Origin: JAVWPP01 sp036635835
GTDB lineage: Bacteria; Bacillota; Clostridia; TANB77; CAG-465
Length of the DNA stretch: 28,718 bases
Assembly (NCBI GenBank): GCA_036635835.1
Contig: JAVWPP010000011.1
Coordinates: 1-28,718, forward strand
Reading direction: 5' to 3'
The position numbers and the translations under genes were made by a program. Shown piece by piece: positions 1 to 8,221 of the stretch. The notes under the pieces are model-generated. The model was not told the DNA's origin, ran no database searches, and saw nothing but the letters and a program-made list of their open reading frames with translations. Numbering within the stretch: the first letter of the stretch is position 1; each line of letters begins with the position of its first letter.

Positions 1-45
1 TTTATTTTTATTTTTATTTTTATTATTTTTTCTTTTTATTTTTTT
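1..45. repeat. T-rich (TTTTTA)n simple-sequence tract
   Basis: Imperfect tandem copies of TTTTTA run from the window edge up to the left end of the dispersed intergenic repeat at 46. The same arrangement, tract then repeat, is seen at 24922-24969. The stretch 117-212 that follows the repeat is almost pure A/T with repeated TATATAC-like words, and I see no gene or clear hairpin in it. Confidence 0.7.
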
Positions 46-116
46 AAAACATATAAATATCTTTTATTCTCATAGCATATATATCCGTATCTAGATAGAT
101 TAGTTTTATATGTTTT
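46..116. repeat. Dispersed ~70-bp intergenic repeat, copy A
   Basis: The copy starts AAAACATATAAA and ends with the inverted match ATATGTTTT. Its interior carries ATTCTCAT and the 10-bp palindrome TATCTAGATA inside CCGTATCTAGATAG. It lies downstream of the stop of the small surface protein (213). The same layout recurs at 12028-12185, 16951-17020 and 24970-25039. The ends pair over about 12 bp, so the RNA could close into a long stem. Confidence 0.75.
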
Positions 117-212
117 ATTTAAAATATTTATACCTTGTATATATCTATTACATATATTTATATACCTTATATATATAATTTATATACTATCTATACACTT
201 TATATATACTAT

Positions 213-701
213 TTATATAGTATAATTTATAGCAAAAACTATAGTGTCTTTATGTGGTCCTGCAAGAGCTGAGTTCCAGTTAGATACACCTGCGTATATA
301 GATGAAACAGTGTTAACGGCAGTAGATGAATTAAATGTAGCTACTGTGCCATTTCCAGTTATTTGGCTTCCACCACTTGCTGCGTTATATATGCTGTATG
401 GAATTTCACTCATACCGTTTTTTAGTTTGAAGTTGTTAGTTGTTTTAGATATATACACTCTAACATTAGCTGCTGCTTCTAGTTTACCTTTTGCAAATGT
501 AACATCTAGTTTCTGCCTTGCGTTTGACTTAGATGGTATAGATAAAGTAGATGGTATGCTTATTACATACTCTGGCTCTATGTTTACTGTTATTTCTGTT
601 GATGCTGTGTCTGCAGGATCCATTATGTCTGCTGCATATACAGCTGCTACTGCAAGTGCTGCTATGCATGTTACAAGTGCAGCTAGTTTGAATTTTTTCA
701 T
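213..701 (-). CDS. Small secreted surface protein (single beta-sandwich-like domain)
   Basis: This 162-aa protein has a clear signal peptide (MKKFKLAALV..., likely cut after AVYA at about residue 23). The rest is a single domain beginning EYVISIP and ending DTIVFAINYTI. That pattern closely parallels the last ~125 residues of the upstream lipoprotein (QYIITIP ... GNITFTINY), and both have an Asn-Trp pair shortly before the end. It therefore looks like a free-standing copy of that surface domain, of a type common in exported proteins of gut Firmicutes. The start follows a strong AGGGGGAA site and lies 16 bp after the stop of the upstream gene, so the two are probably one operon. Function is unknown; a pilin- or matrix-like partner of the lipoprotein is a guess. 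Confidence 0.8.
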   Translation of the reverse strand: MKKFKLAALVTCIAALAVAAVYAADIMDPADTASTEITVNIEPEYVISIPSTLSIPSKSNARQKLDVTFAKGKLEAAANVRVYISKTTNNFKLKNGMSEIPYSIYNAASGGSQITGNGTVATFNSSTAVNTVSSIYAGVSNWNSALAGPHKDTIVFAINYTI

Positions 702-717
702 TTGTTTTCCCCCTATA

Positions 718-3051
718 CTATTTTCCTTGATAATTTATTGTAAAAGTTATATTACCGTCGTAAACGCCTGGTATTACAGCTCCCCAATTGTCTGGTTTTA
801 GATATATTGTTGTTTTTCCGTTTGTTCCAAAGCTTGCTACGTCGTTTGTTAGGACGGTTGTTTTGTCTGCTTTGTACATTCCAAAGTTTAGTTTGTTTGC
901 TGAGTGCGTAGCTTCTGTCATTTCGTATTTGTTCTGCGCGTTTGTGTTTGCAGATACTTTTACGCTTCCTCCGTTTAGATATTTTACTTCTGCTTTTATT
1001 TCTACTTCTTTAGCTGGCACGTTAACTACTCTATCTGTAACAGAGGCTATGTTAACTGGATTTCCAAACTGCACTTCTGCTGGTATGGTTATTATGTACT
1101 GCGGAGAAGAGACAGTTACTGTAGCTTCTGCAGTTACGCTAGAGTGCTTTGCTTTTGCAAGTATTTTTGTTTCTCCTACATCTTTGCATGTTACATTTCC
1201 TGCGCTATCTATTGTTGCTACGTTTGGATTTGTGCTTTCTAAAGTGTATTCTTTGTATGCAGCGTTTACTGGGTTTACTGTTACAGATATTTTAAAGGTA
1301 TCTCCAGGTCCTACGTCTACTACGTTTGTTTTGTCTAAAGTTATGCTTTCTACAGACGCACATGGGTTTGCAGCAAGGTATACTTTATTTCCACTAGATG
1401 TCCATATTCCTGAGTCCCAGCCTGCAAATGTGCTAAGAAGTTTAAGCTCTTCTGCTGTTTTTCCTTTTGCATTTGGTAGCCTTTTTGTATCTGTTCCTAT
1501 TCCTACTTTAGGGTAGTCTGTAGCTAAGTAGTACAGATCTCCTATGACTTTAGTAGCATCTGCTTCGTTTTTTCCTATTACGTTTCCTATGCTAGTAACT
1601 GAAAGAGGATCTAGCTTTGTGCTTACTAGCATGTCTTTTGTATATATGCTTTGTATCTTTCCTTTATTGTATCCTACGGCTCCGCCTGCAAAGTTGTTTC
1701 CTTGTATTTTACCGTTTATTACATATGTATCTTGCACGCCTCCGCTTTCTATATATCCAGCGATGCCTCCTACGTTATCTTCTCCGCTTATGTTTATGCC
1801 TTCTACATATACTCTTTCTATGCTTCCTTTTTTGTTATGTCCTACAGCTGCTCCTACGTTGTTTCTTCCTACTATGTCTGCAGCTACTATGCCTATGTCT
1901 TGCACTATGCCTGCATTTACAGCAACAAGTCCTATGCAGTCTGTAGCTGGATTTGTAAAGCTCATTTCTAATATTTTTTTATTGTTTCCATCTAATATTC
2001 CTTTAAAGGGTTTTGCGCTATTTCCTATCTGCACATTTGGAAACGCTTTAAAGTTTAAGTCTACGTTTAACTTATATGCCGCGCATAGATGTTTGTCTAC
2101 GTTTTTATAATTCTCTACGCTACCTATCTTGTATGGATTTAATCTTGTACCATCTCCACCTGCAAAATTTACGCTGTCTTCTATACATATATGTGGAACA
2201 CCTACAAGCGTAGCATATTTATTTGGAGCTACAGTCCACGTAGTATCTAGTGTAAATCCTACATATGTAGCTGCATCTGCAAAAGCAGCTAAATCTTTCT
2301 TTTGTACAGAGCTTGGAAGCGATAAAGCTTCTTTAAAAGGTCTCTCTACGCTATATGCGTTAGATATACATGTAGTAGTAAGGACATCTCCTGCAATTCC
2401 ACCTACGTTTGTTTCTCCACTAACTATACCTATGCTATATACTTTATCTACTACGCAAGATGAATTACTAGCTCCTACTATTCCTCCTACGTTTGCATTT
2501 CCTTCTACATTTGCATGGGAATATGCATTTCTAATTGTACCACTTGCATTACTAGCAACTATGCCACCTACGTTTGTTTCTCCGCATATGTTTCCAGTTG
2601 TATATACATTTTCTATGCTTGCATTTAGATTATTTGTGCCAGCTACTGCAGCAACAATGTCTTTTCCTTTTATGTTTGCATTAACTATACCAAGATTAGT
2701 TATCTTACCATAGTTAATGTCTATAAGGGCAGCAGGCGTAGTAGGAGAATTAATATTTAAATTCTTTATACAGTGACCATTGCCATTTAATATTCCTTTG
2801 AAATTTGTTATTATGCTCTTTGTATATTCTACATTTGCAAAATCTATATCCGCATCTAGTATATATGTATCTACAGATGAATCTGCTATAGCTAAAAAAT
2901 CTGCTACAGATGTAATGTGTTTTTCTACAGCAAGAGTAACTACTTTGTTTTCCGTAGCAACGTCTAAACCAAGCACATTTGCACACCCCGTTATGCATAC
3001 CAATATTGCACATAATATATACATTGTTTTATTTCTTATGAGCTTTTTCAT
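718..3051 (-). CDS. GLUG-repeat / Ig-like (Big_2) surface lipoprotein
   Basis: This is a 777-aa exported protein. The N-terminus is a lipoprotein signal peptide with lipobox I-T-G-C, so Cys23 is the likely lipidated residue. Two GLUG-type beta-solenoid blocks follow, about residues 45-235 and 295-510. They contain repeated VGGI(V/A)G and NVYxxG words, and the second opens with the typical GDGTxxNPYKI signature. Residues 566-647 fit a bacterial Ig-like group 2 domain. Residues 651-777 form a C-terminal domain (QYIITIP ... GNITFTINY) shared with the 162-aa protein encoded next. The build suggests a cell-surface adhesin or matrix protein anchored by lipid rather than sortase, as no LPxTG is present. 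A sigma-A promoter (3075-3103) and an AGAGAGG ribosome site precede it. Confidence 0.85.
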   Translation of the reverse strand: MKKLIRNKTMYILCAILVCITGCANVLGLDVATENKVVTLAVEKHITSVADFLAIADSSVDTYILDADIDFANVEYTKSIITNFKGILNGNGHCIKNLNINSPTTPAALIDINYGKITNLGIVNANIKGKDIVAAVAGTNNLNASIENVYTTGNICGETNVGGIVASNASGTIRNAYSHANVEGNANVGGIVGASNSSCVVDKVYSIGIVSGETNVGGIAGDVLTTTCISNAYSVERPFKEALSLPSSVQKKDLAAFADAATYVGFTLDTTWTVAPNKYATLVGVPHICIEDSVNFAGGDGTRLNPYKIGSVENYKNVDKHLCAAYKLNVDLNFKAFPNVQIGNSAKPFKGILDGNNKKILEMSFTNPATDCIGLVAVNAGIVQDIGIVAADIVGRNNVGAAVGHNKKGSIERVYVEGINISGEDNVGGIAGYIESGGVQDTYVINGKIQGNNFAGGAVGYNKGKIQSIYTKDMLVSTKLDPLSVTSIGNVIGKNEADATKVIGDLYYLATDYPKVGIGTDTKRLPNAKGKTAEELKLLSTFAGWDSGIWTSSGNKVYLAANPCASVESITLDKTNVVDVGPGDTFKISVTVNPVNAAYKEYTLESTNPNVATIDSAGNVTCKDVGETKILAKAKHSSVTAEATVTVSSPQYIITIPAEVQFGNPVNIASVTDRVVNVPAKEVEIKAEVKYLNGGSVKVSANTNAQNKYEMTEATHSANKLNFGMYKADKTTVLTNDVASFGTNGKTTIYLKPDNWGAVIPGVYDGNITFTINYQGK

Positions 3052-3074
3052 ATATACCTCTCTTTATATTTTAA

Positions 3075-3103
3075 ATTATATCTCATAAATATTTAATCTT
3101 CAA
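3075..3103 (-). promoter_or_regulatory. Sigma-A promoter of the surface-protein operon
   Basis: Reading the minus strand, TTGAAG (3103-3098) and TATAAT (3080-3075) are 17 nt apart. The promoter lies just upstream of the GLUG lipoprotein gene and just after the terminator of ABC locus I. Confidence 0.7.
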
Positions 3104-3139
3104 TACTTTTTCCGCTTTATTCTACATTTTTTTTGCATG

Positions 3140-3166
3140 AAAAAAAAGACGCATTATTTATGCGCC
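3140..3166 (-). terminator. Rho-independent terminator of ABC locus I
   Basis: On the minus strand GGCGCAT-loop-ATGCGTC forms a 7-bp GC-containing stem, followed directly by a run of Ts. It lies 21 bp after the stop of the ATPase fusion gene and separates that operon from the surface operon. Confidence 0.85.
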
Positions 3167-3187
3167 TAATATATCTTTGTTTTACTT

Positions 3188-4429
3188 TTAAAATTCCCTC
3201 TTTAGTTCATGTAAAGTATTTAAGTTAAGCTCCGTTATTTTTCTGTATTCCTCATAATCTACTTTATCTATTTTACACTCCTCTTCCTGCCTTGCAGCAG
3301 TTTCTATAATATGCATTTGTATTTTTTCTATACTTTCTAAAGTTTCCTTTTTGTTTTTTAACAAAATATTTTTAATTTTTTCTAAATTGCACTCTATACT
3401 TTCTATATATCTGTTATTAACCGAAACTCTATATTTTTTAACTTCCACTTTGTTTTTTTCTTTATATGTTTCAATTAACTGCTTATTGCTTATATACATT
3501 TGCACCAAAGAAGTATTATCTGTATTTTCTATATCTATATTTTCTAGCGAGCTATCTAAACTATTATGTAGGTAGCCTGCATACTTAATTTCGCTTGCAA
3601 CATCATTTCTAATATATGTGATGTTTGCTACTTTTTTATATGCCTCTTTATACTTAGAACTAGCGTATATGCGCTCTGCTTCTTGCAACTTTACAGCTGC
3701 ATAAATATATGATGTACATATAAAGCAAAGAATACTAACTAGGGCATAGACTAAATATTTACCTTTGTTTTTGCTAGTATTACGTTCTTTCTGCACTGGC
3801 TTTTCTGTAAAAGTGTAATTAGTTTGTTTCAAGGAATTTTTTTTTAGATCTATTATTTTTCCATTTTTAATTGTATATATATAGTCTACTAATTTATCTA
3901 AATATTTATTTATATGCGAAGTTATTATAAGGATTTTACCACTTTTTCTTTTCTCATTTAATAAATACATAAGCATTTCACAAGATTTTTTATCTAGTGA
4001 ATTAAATGGCTCATCTAATATATATAGATCTGCGTCTTCCATTATAACTTGTATAATTGCTATTTTTTGCTTCATTCCTAATGAATATGTAGAGACTTTA
4101 TCATCTTTAACATTAAGCATTCCAAACTGCTCTAAATAATATAGTATATCTCCACAACCTTCATTTTTTATATTATATAGATTAAGTAAATTTTCATAAC
4201 CTGTTTTTTCTAAATTAAGATTACTATCTTCTATAAACTCCCTATGGCTAATTTCAATTTTTACATTATTATCGTTATCTATCCATCCAGCTAGTATTTT
4301 AAAAAGCATACTTTTTCCAGATCCATTTTCTCCAACGAAGCCATATATTTTGCCTTTTTCTATATTTAAATTTACATCTTCTATTATCTTTTTTTTACCA
4401 ATGCTCTTATTTATATTATCTATTTTCAT
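3188..4429 (-). CDS. ABC ATPase fused to a TM helix and extracytoplasmic TPR-like domain (locus I)
   Basis: The protein is 413 aa. Residues 1-200 are a complete ABC ATPase: Walker A GENGSGKS (33-40), signature YSLGM (115-119), Walker B LYILDE (135-140) and switch His172. A basic linker is followed by one TM helix (about 225-245) and about 168 residues that should lie outside the cell if the ATPase is inside. That part opens with a TPR-like helix pair (AERIYASSKYKEAYKKV) and is otherwise helical and charged. ABC ATPases of exporters are normally soluble and half this length, so the fusion is unusual. Its homologue at 13613-14800 has the same architecture. It follows permease B with a 40-bp gap and is the last gene of the operon. 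The ribosome site is AGAGGTA. Role inferred: energising permease B while contacting something outside. Confidence 0.85.
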   Translation of the reverse strand: MKIDNINKSIGKKKIIEDVNLNIEKGKIYGFVGENGSGKSMLFKILAGWIDNDNNVKIEISHREFIEDSNLNLEKTGYENLLNLYNIKNEGCGDILYYLEQFGMLNVKDDKVSTYSLGMKQKIAIIQVIMEDADLYILDEPFNSLDKKSCEMLMYLLNEKRKSGKILIITSHINKYLDKLVDYIYTIKNGKIIDLKKNSLKQTNYTFTEKPVQKERNTSKNKGKYLVYALVSILCFICTSYIYAAVKLQEAERIYASSKYKEAYKKVANITYIRNDVASEIKYAGYLHNSLDSSLENIDIENTDNTSLVQMYISNKQLIETYKEKNKVEVKKYRVSVNNRYIESIECNLEKIKNILLKNKKETLESIEKIQMHIIETAARQEEECKIDKVDYEEYRKITELNLNTLHELKREF

Positions 4430-4469
4430 TTTTACCTCTTAATTTGTTTACATCTTAATATTTGGCTTT

Positions 4470-5216
4470 TTATATAATCTTATTTTTTTTAGAATTTATA
4501 TTTAGCATGAATAATATACCTCCAGTTATTACGCTATAATATGCTACAGAATATATTATATTGCTTATATATGTTTTAGCTATTCCCCACGCATGCACAT
4601 GAAAAGCAGGTAATATACAGTCTAATATAGTGTTACTTTCTAAAAAGAAGCTAAATGGTACTAATGCATACATTAGAACAGCTAATATTATTACTATTTC
4701 TTTTTTCTTAATAATTTGCAATACGTAAATTGTAAGGCACTGAGATGCTATAACAAACATAGAAAGTCTAAGCATTGTTATAACTACTAAATCTATTATT
4801 TGCATTTTATAAATTTTTGTAGCAACATTTTGAAATGTGAAATTTCCTTTTAATATACTTAAAAAAACTGCTGCTAAAAAATACTCACATAGTATTACAA
4901 GTCCTACTTTTATGCTAGCTAGTATAATTTCTTTTAATATGTCTACTCTTTTTTTATATCTCATTAAATAATTTGGATTATTATATATATTAAAATATAT
5001 TTTTATAGTTTCATAAACTATTGCTATTCCTGCTGAAATTGCAAATATACTAAACGATGCATATGCAGTATATAAATATTCAAAAAAATTTCCTTCTAAT
5101 AGTTCATCGCCAAGTAAGGTAGCCATTATAACTAAGCAGTATATTAAAATAAACTTAAAATCTTTAGAAATAATAAAATTAAATAATATTTCAGAGCTTA
5201 ATTTACTTTTTTTCAT
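4470..5216 (-). CDS. ABC-2-like membrane permease B (locus I)
   Basis: This 248-aa protein is very hydrophobic, with about six predicted membrane spans and a short basic C-terminus. Size and topology match LanE/LanG- or BcrB-type permeases. It appears homologous to the 247-aa protein at 14787-15530: both have an Asn-rich turn followed by L(M/I)R(Y/M)K(K/N)K after the second span. In both loci this permease directly precedes the ATPase-TM-ectodomain fusion, suggesting that the two form one transporter half. The start lies 11 bp after the stop of the upstream ATPase with ribosome site TAGGTGA. No substrate can be read from the sequence. Confidence 0.8.
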   Translation of the reverse strand: MKKSKLSSEILFNFIISKDFKFILIYCLVIMATLLGDELLEGNFFEYLYTAYASFSIFAISAGIAIVYETIKIYFNIYNNPNYLMRYKKRVDILKEIILASIKVGLVILCEYFLAAVFLSILKGNFTFQNVATKIYKMQIIDLVVITMLRLSMFVIASQCLTIYVLQIIKKKEIVIILAVLMYALVPFSFFLESNTILDCILPAFHVHAWGIAKTYISNIIYSVAYYSVITGGILFMLNINSKKNKII

Positions 5217-5227
5217 TCTATCACCTA

Positions 5228-5863
5228 CTAGCTTTTCATCTTAGATATTTTTTTATCTTCTATTTTATAACTGAAATCTCCTAAGCTATTAATGTTATCG
5301 TCTATATGAGACGTTACTATTAATATCTTACCTTTGTTTTTTTCTTCTACTATTACTTTATTTAATATATCTATACTTTCCTTATCTAGTCCATTAAACG
5401 GTTCATCTAATACAATTATATTTGGACTTTCTACAAATACCTGCACTAATGCTAGCTTTTGAAGCATGCCTAATGAGTATGTTTCTACTTTGCATTTCAT
5501 TTGTTCAAGCAGACCAAATTTTGCAAACCATTTTTCGATTTCATCATCTTTAACAATATTATTAATCTGCGTTAGTAATTTTATATTATCTAGCCCTGTC
5601 ATTTCTTTAATGAATTCTGGCTTTTCAAGCACAGCTCTACTGTTTGGAGCAAAAATATTTTTATTATATATATCTATATCATTTATAATAACTTTTCCTT
5701 TGTCTGGAGGTATAAATCCTAATATAGTTTTTAATAATATAGTCTTACCACATCCATTTTCCCCAACTAGTATATATATCTTTTTTTCACTAAATTCAAT
5801 ATTTATATCTTCTAGGATCTTATTTTTTTTTATACTTACGCTCACATTTTCAAGTTTAATCAT
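5228..5863 (-). CDS. ABC transporter ATP-binding protein, LanF/BcrA-like (locus I)
   Basis: The protein is a 211-aa soluble ABC ATPase: Walker A GENGCGKT (34-41), signature YSLGM (129-133), Walker B IIVLDE (149-154) and switch His186. At the Q-loop position it reads VLEKPEF, with Glu instead of Gln. This 'E-loop' is described for lantibiotic-immunity LanF proteins. An upstream in-frame ATG at 5890 is unlikely to be used, because the strong AAGGAG ribosome site lies between it and the ATG at 5863. That same site overlaps the stop of permease C, indicating translational coupling with permease C (5874-6557). The homologue in locus II is at 12305-12934, again directly after permease C. Confidence 0.9.
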   Translation of the reverse strand: MIKLENVSVSIKKNKILEDINIEFSEKKIYILVGENGCGKTILLKTILGFIPPDKGKVIINDIDIYNKNIFAPNSRAVLEKPEFIKEMTGLDNIKLLTQINNIVKDDEIEKWFAKFGLLEQMKCKVETYSLGMLQKLALVQVFVESPNIIVLDEPFNGLDKESIDILNKVIVEEKNKGKILIVTSHIDDNINSLGDFSYKIEDKKISKMKS

Positions 5864-5873
5864 ATTTTTCTCC

Positions 5874-6557
5874 TTATAATTTATTTGCAAATTTCAAAAT
5901 ATTTTTAGAAACTATTTTTGCTAGTATAGACGATACAATTATATACGCTAAAGTTAGAAGAAACAAATTGTTTATATAGCTACTAGCAAATATACAAGCA
6001 AAGTATTTTTTTATATCTATTATAGTTACAACAACCGGAAGCGCGTAAATAGATATATACGGTATAAAGTAAAGCTCTCCTATTAGTACTTCTAAAAAAA
6101 TCATAAAATAACTAACTATACTTTTTATTAGTATTGTAGCTATAAACGAATTTAAATCTATTGTAATTGTTTTGCCAAAAAACATAGAAAGTATAAATAT
6201 ATATATGGTTAATATACTTATATAATAAAAAAACATTACTAAAATGTTTATAAAGCAATGTACTACATACCTTAATCTACTTGTTCTTAAAAAAGTAAAT
6301 TCTATGTTTTTTCGTATATTGAAGCTAAAAATTTTAAACGCAGTAATTATAAAAACAAAATTAATTATTGAGTTATATGTAAAATCTAATATAGTTTCAT
6401 ATGTACCAAAATTTTCGCCAAGTATTTCTAAATAATTTATTTTACCTGCATCGTTATAATTCATTGATACAAACTTAATCCCAATTACTAGTAGCAAGAT
6501 TACTACGTACTTAATATTATTTTTTATAAATATATACGACTCTTTTAAATGTAGCAT
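5874..6557 (-). CDS. ABC-2-like membrane permease C (locus I)
   Basis: The 227-aa hydrophobic protein has about six membrane spans. After the second span it carries NIRKNIEFTFLRTSR, matched in locus II by DIRKSPEFVFLRISK. The stretch before that (ILGENFGTYETILDFTY) also aligns with the locus II protein. The stop codon overlaps the ribosome site of the next ATPase, so the two are probably translationally coupled partners. The start has a strong AAGGAGGG site. LanE/LanG-like by size and context; substrate unknown. Confidence 0.8.
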   Translation of the reverse strand: MLHLKESYIFIKNNIKYVVILLLVIGIKFVSMNYNDAGKINYLEILGENFGTYETILDFTYNSIINFVFIITAFKIFSFNIRKNIEFTFLRTSRLRYVVHCFINILVMFFYYISILTIYIFILSMFFGKTITIDLNSFIATILIKSIVSYFMIFLEVLIGELYFIPYISIYALPVVVTIIDIKKYFACIFASSYINNLFLLTLAYIIVSSILAKIVSKNILKFANKL

Positions 6558-6622
6558 ATACCCTCCTTATTTATGTAAAAAGAACACTAATGATATATCT
6601 TATTTATTTATTAATTATCTAA

Positions 6623-7099
6623 TTAATTTAAATTCCATCTTGCCCATATTATATCTCCACCTGCATAATCAGAATAGAGTTGTATATAATAATCTTGTGC
6701 ATATCCTGTAATAGAATTTTGAGTTGGATTGTGGTATGAACCAGAATTTGTATCTAGACTCCAGTTGCTTCCGGTTGTTAGTGTTGTACCAACATTAGCA
6801 CCTATAAAATATGTACAATTTCCTTCTGTTCCATTTCCAGTTCTCCATCTAAGCCTTGCATTTATTCTATGTTCTTGCATCGACTGCGAAAGAATGCTGT
6901 CATTAACACGGAATGTTTGATTTCCATTTCCGGTTTTAGACATTAACGGTGATCCAACTTGGTTCACGGAATTTCCAATATTCATACCTCCGTCACTTGT
7001 TACCCAAATATCTGTAGCAAATCTATATGCAAAGCATATACTTGTAAATACCATTAACATTACTAAAATCAAAGATACTTTTTTAACTTTTACTTTCAT
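6623..7099 (-). CDS. Small secreted protein of ABC locus I
   Basis: This 158-aa protein has a standard signal peptide (MKVKVKKVSLILVMLMVF..., likely cut after SICFA at about residue 24). The mature ~134 residues are rich in Asn, Gly, Thr and Trp, have one Cys, and look like a beta-rich fold. The final third (GANVGTTLTT ... YYIQLY ... WARWNLN) resembles the end of the secreted protein of locus II (RTGTNITTV ... YVIFI ... FNATWQLY), so the two are distant homologues. It sits inside the transporter operon between permease A and permease C, with ribosome site GTAGGAA. It could be a bacteriocin-like effector handled by the transporter or an accessory lipid-free binding protein. I recognise no named family; lactococcin 972 was considered but not established. 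Confidence 0.75.
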   Translation of the reverse strand: MKVKVKKVSLILVMLMVFTSICFAYRFATDIWVTSDGGMNIGNSVNQVGSPLMSKTGNGNQTFRVNDSILSQSMQEHRINARLRWRTGNGTEGNCTYFIGANVGTTLTTGSNWSLDTNSGSYHNPTQNSITGYAQDYYIQLYSDYAGGDIIWARWNLN

Positions 7100-7150
7100 A
7101 GTATTCCTACTTTTTATATACTTATCGATTAGTGTCCTTATTTACCAATT

Positions 7151-7999
7151 TTACTTTGTGCTTTTAGTATTTCCTAGCACTAATTTTTCTTTGTTTTTGT
7201 ATATACTACACATTAATATAATTAAAAAGCATAGTATTATAGATTGATAGATCATAATATATTTTTCGCCAGCTGGAGCTAGTGCATTATATAAATTAGA
7301 AAGACTTATATTTGTGAAATCTTTAGGTTTTCCTAGCGCGCTGTATAGAAAAAGAGTTATATTGTTACTAAAAAAATAATTCATAACTAGATATCCTATG
7401 TATCCTCCAGCATAAACTATATATATTTTATTGCAGTATCTAGTTACTATTATTCCTATTGTTGCAATGATAGTTGTATACAATATTTGCGGTAATGTTA
7501 AATACAGTATAATAGCATTTGCAGCTGTGGCTGTATATGCTTTATCATCTAGAAAACCGGTAAATCCACCTAATGTACTAGGTGATATATTTGATGGATA
7601 TATGAGTAGCCCTATGCAGTATACTACTATAGACATAACAGGTATTGTTAATACTGCTCTTATATAACACCACTTAATTTTAGTTATTAAATATTTTTTA
7701 TAGCTTTGCCTAGATAAATAGTTTTTATAATAGCCAGTATATAATTCTTTAGCAAATGTTGTTACTGCAGCTATTAATATAACAATGGGTATTATCTTCA
7801 TTGTTATGCCAGCTGAAATTCCAGTTATTCTTACATGAGACCAAAAACTATATGGACTAAAGTTTTCATCTAGTGGATTTGTGTCTGAAAAATAAAAAAA
7901 GATATTCATTATAGTTAATGCTGCTAATATTAACATAGCTATTATATATCCTTTATCTTTGAAAACATTTTCTTTCATTTCTTTGAAAAATTTATTCAT
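7151..7999 (-). CDS. ABC-2-like membrane permease A (locus I)
   Basis: First gene of locus I, 282 aa, with about six membrane spans. After the second span it has FAKELYTGYYKNYLSRQSYKK. The locus II protein has FINELRSGYFKKIIVKKPYNK at the same place, and both continue with a cationic segment, a span ending IGxxxYPS or IGCILYPA, and a GFF/GFTGF motif. They are therefore homologues. The gene has its own promoter (8020-8048) and AGAAGG ribosome site. Unlike permeases B and C it has no adjacent ATPase gene, so it may share one or serve as a separate membrane component. Confidence 0.8.
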   Translation of the reverse strand: MNKFFKEMKENVFKDKGYIIAMLILAALTIMNIFFYFSDTNPLDENFSPYSFWSHVRITGISAGITMKIIPIVILIAAVTTFAKELYTGYYKNYLSRQSYKKYLITKIKWCYIRAVLTIPVMSIVVYCIGLLIYPSNISPSTLGGFTGFLDDKAYTATAANAIILYLTLPQILYTTIIATIGIIVTRYCNKIYIVYAGGYIGYLVMNYFFSNNITLFLYSALGKPKDFTNISLSNLYNALAPAGEKYIMIYQSIILCFLIILMCSIYKNKEKLVLGNTKSTK

Positions 8000-8019
8000 A
8001 TATATACCTTCTTTATTTG

Positions 8020-8048
8020 ATAATATTCCATATTTTGCAGTTTGTCAA
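8020..8048 (-). promoter_or_regulatory. Promoter of ABC locus I
   Basis: On the minus strand TTGACA (8048-8043) and TATTAT (8025-8020) are separated by 17 nt. The spacer plus -10 reads ...AAAATATGGAATATTAT, nearly identical to the promoter of locus II (AAAATATGGGATATTAT). It is the only promoter seen for the six-gene unit. Confidence 0.8.
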
Positions 8049-8081
8049 TACACACACAGTTTTATTGTTTATTTTATATAT

Positions 8082-8130
8082 AAAAACAAAAAGAGCATAT
8101 ATACTACTTTTAAAAGTAGCTATATGCTCC
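8082..8130 (-). terminator. Terminator of the 5S-tRNA-Asn transcript
   Basis: GAGCATATA (minus strand from 8129) pairs with TATATGCTC (ending at 8093) around an inner 16-bp palindrome (8104-8119), followed by TTTTTGTTTTT. It begins 6 bp after the encoded CCA of the tRNA. Confidence 0.85.
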
Positions 8131-8135
8131 TATTT

Positions 8136-8211
8136 TGGCTCCCCAAGTCAGACTCGAACTGACGACCCTGCGGTTAACAGCCGCATGCTCTACCAACTGA
8201 GCTATCAGGGA
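8136..8211 (-). tRNA. tRNA-Asn (GTT)
   Basis: A full 76-nt cloverleaf can be drawn. The acceptor is TCCCTGA/TTGGGGA with two G-T wobbles, the T-loop is TTCGAGT, and the anticodon loop CTGTTAA gives anticodon GTT (8178-8176). CCA is encoded at the 3' end (8138-8136). The tRNA starts about 10 nt after the 5S rRNA and is presumably cotranscribed from the 5S promoter. Confidence 0.97.
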
Positions 8212-8221
8212 ATACAAAAAA

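Noticed and set aside
1544..2110. Long plus-strand open frames opposite the GLUG lipoprotein (also 788-1516 and 2129-2713)
   Set aside because: They are antisense to a gene with clear domains, have low-complexity Ser/Pro/Leu translations, and lack ribosome sites. They are shadows of codon bias.
2750..3013. Cys/Tyr-rich 87-aa minus-strand frame inside the lipoprotein gene
   Set aside because: It is an out-of-frame reading of the lipoprotein N-terminal region; the composition is an artefact of the frame.
5863..5890. Upstream ATG start for the locus I short ATPase
   Set aside because: The ribosome site AAGGAG falls between this ATG and the one at 5863, and the extra nine residues are just the translated leader.
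6623..7099. Lactococcin 972 family bacteriocin
   Set aside because: Context (secreted protein with ABC genes) is similar, but the length is greater and the family's conserved residues could not be placed.
8136..8211. tRNA-Asn as an integration site for ABC locus I
   Set aside because: Locus I starts right after the tRNA, but no duplicated tRNA 3' end and no integrase is seen, and a normal terminator separates them.
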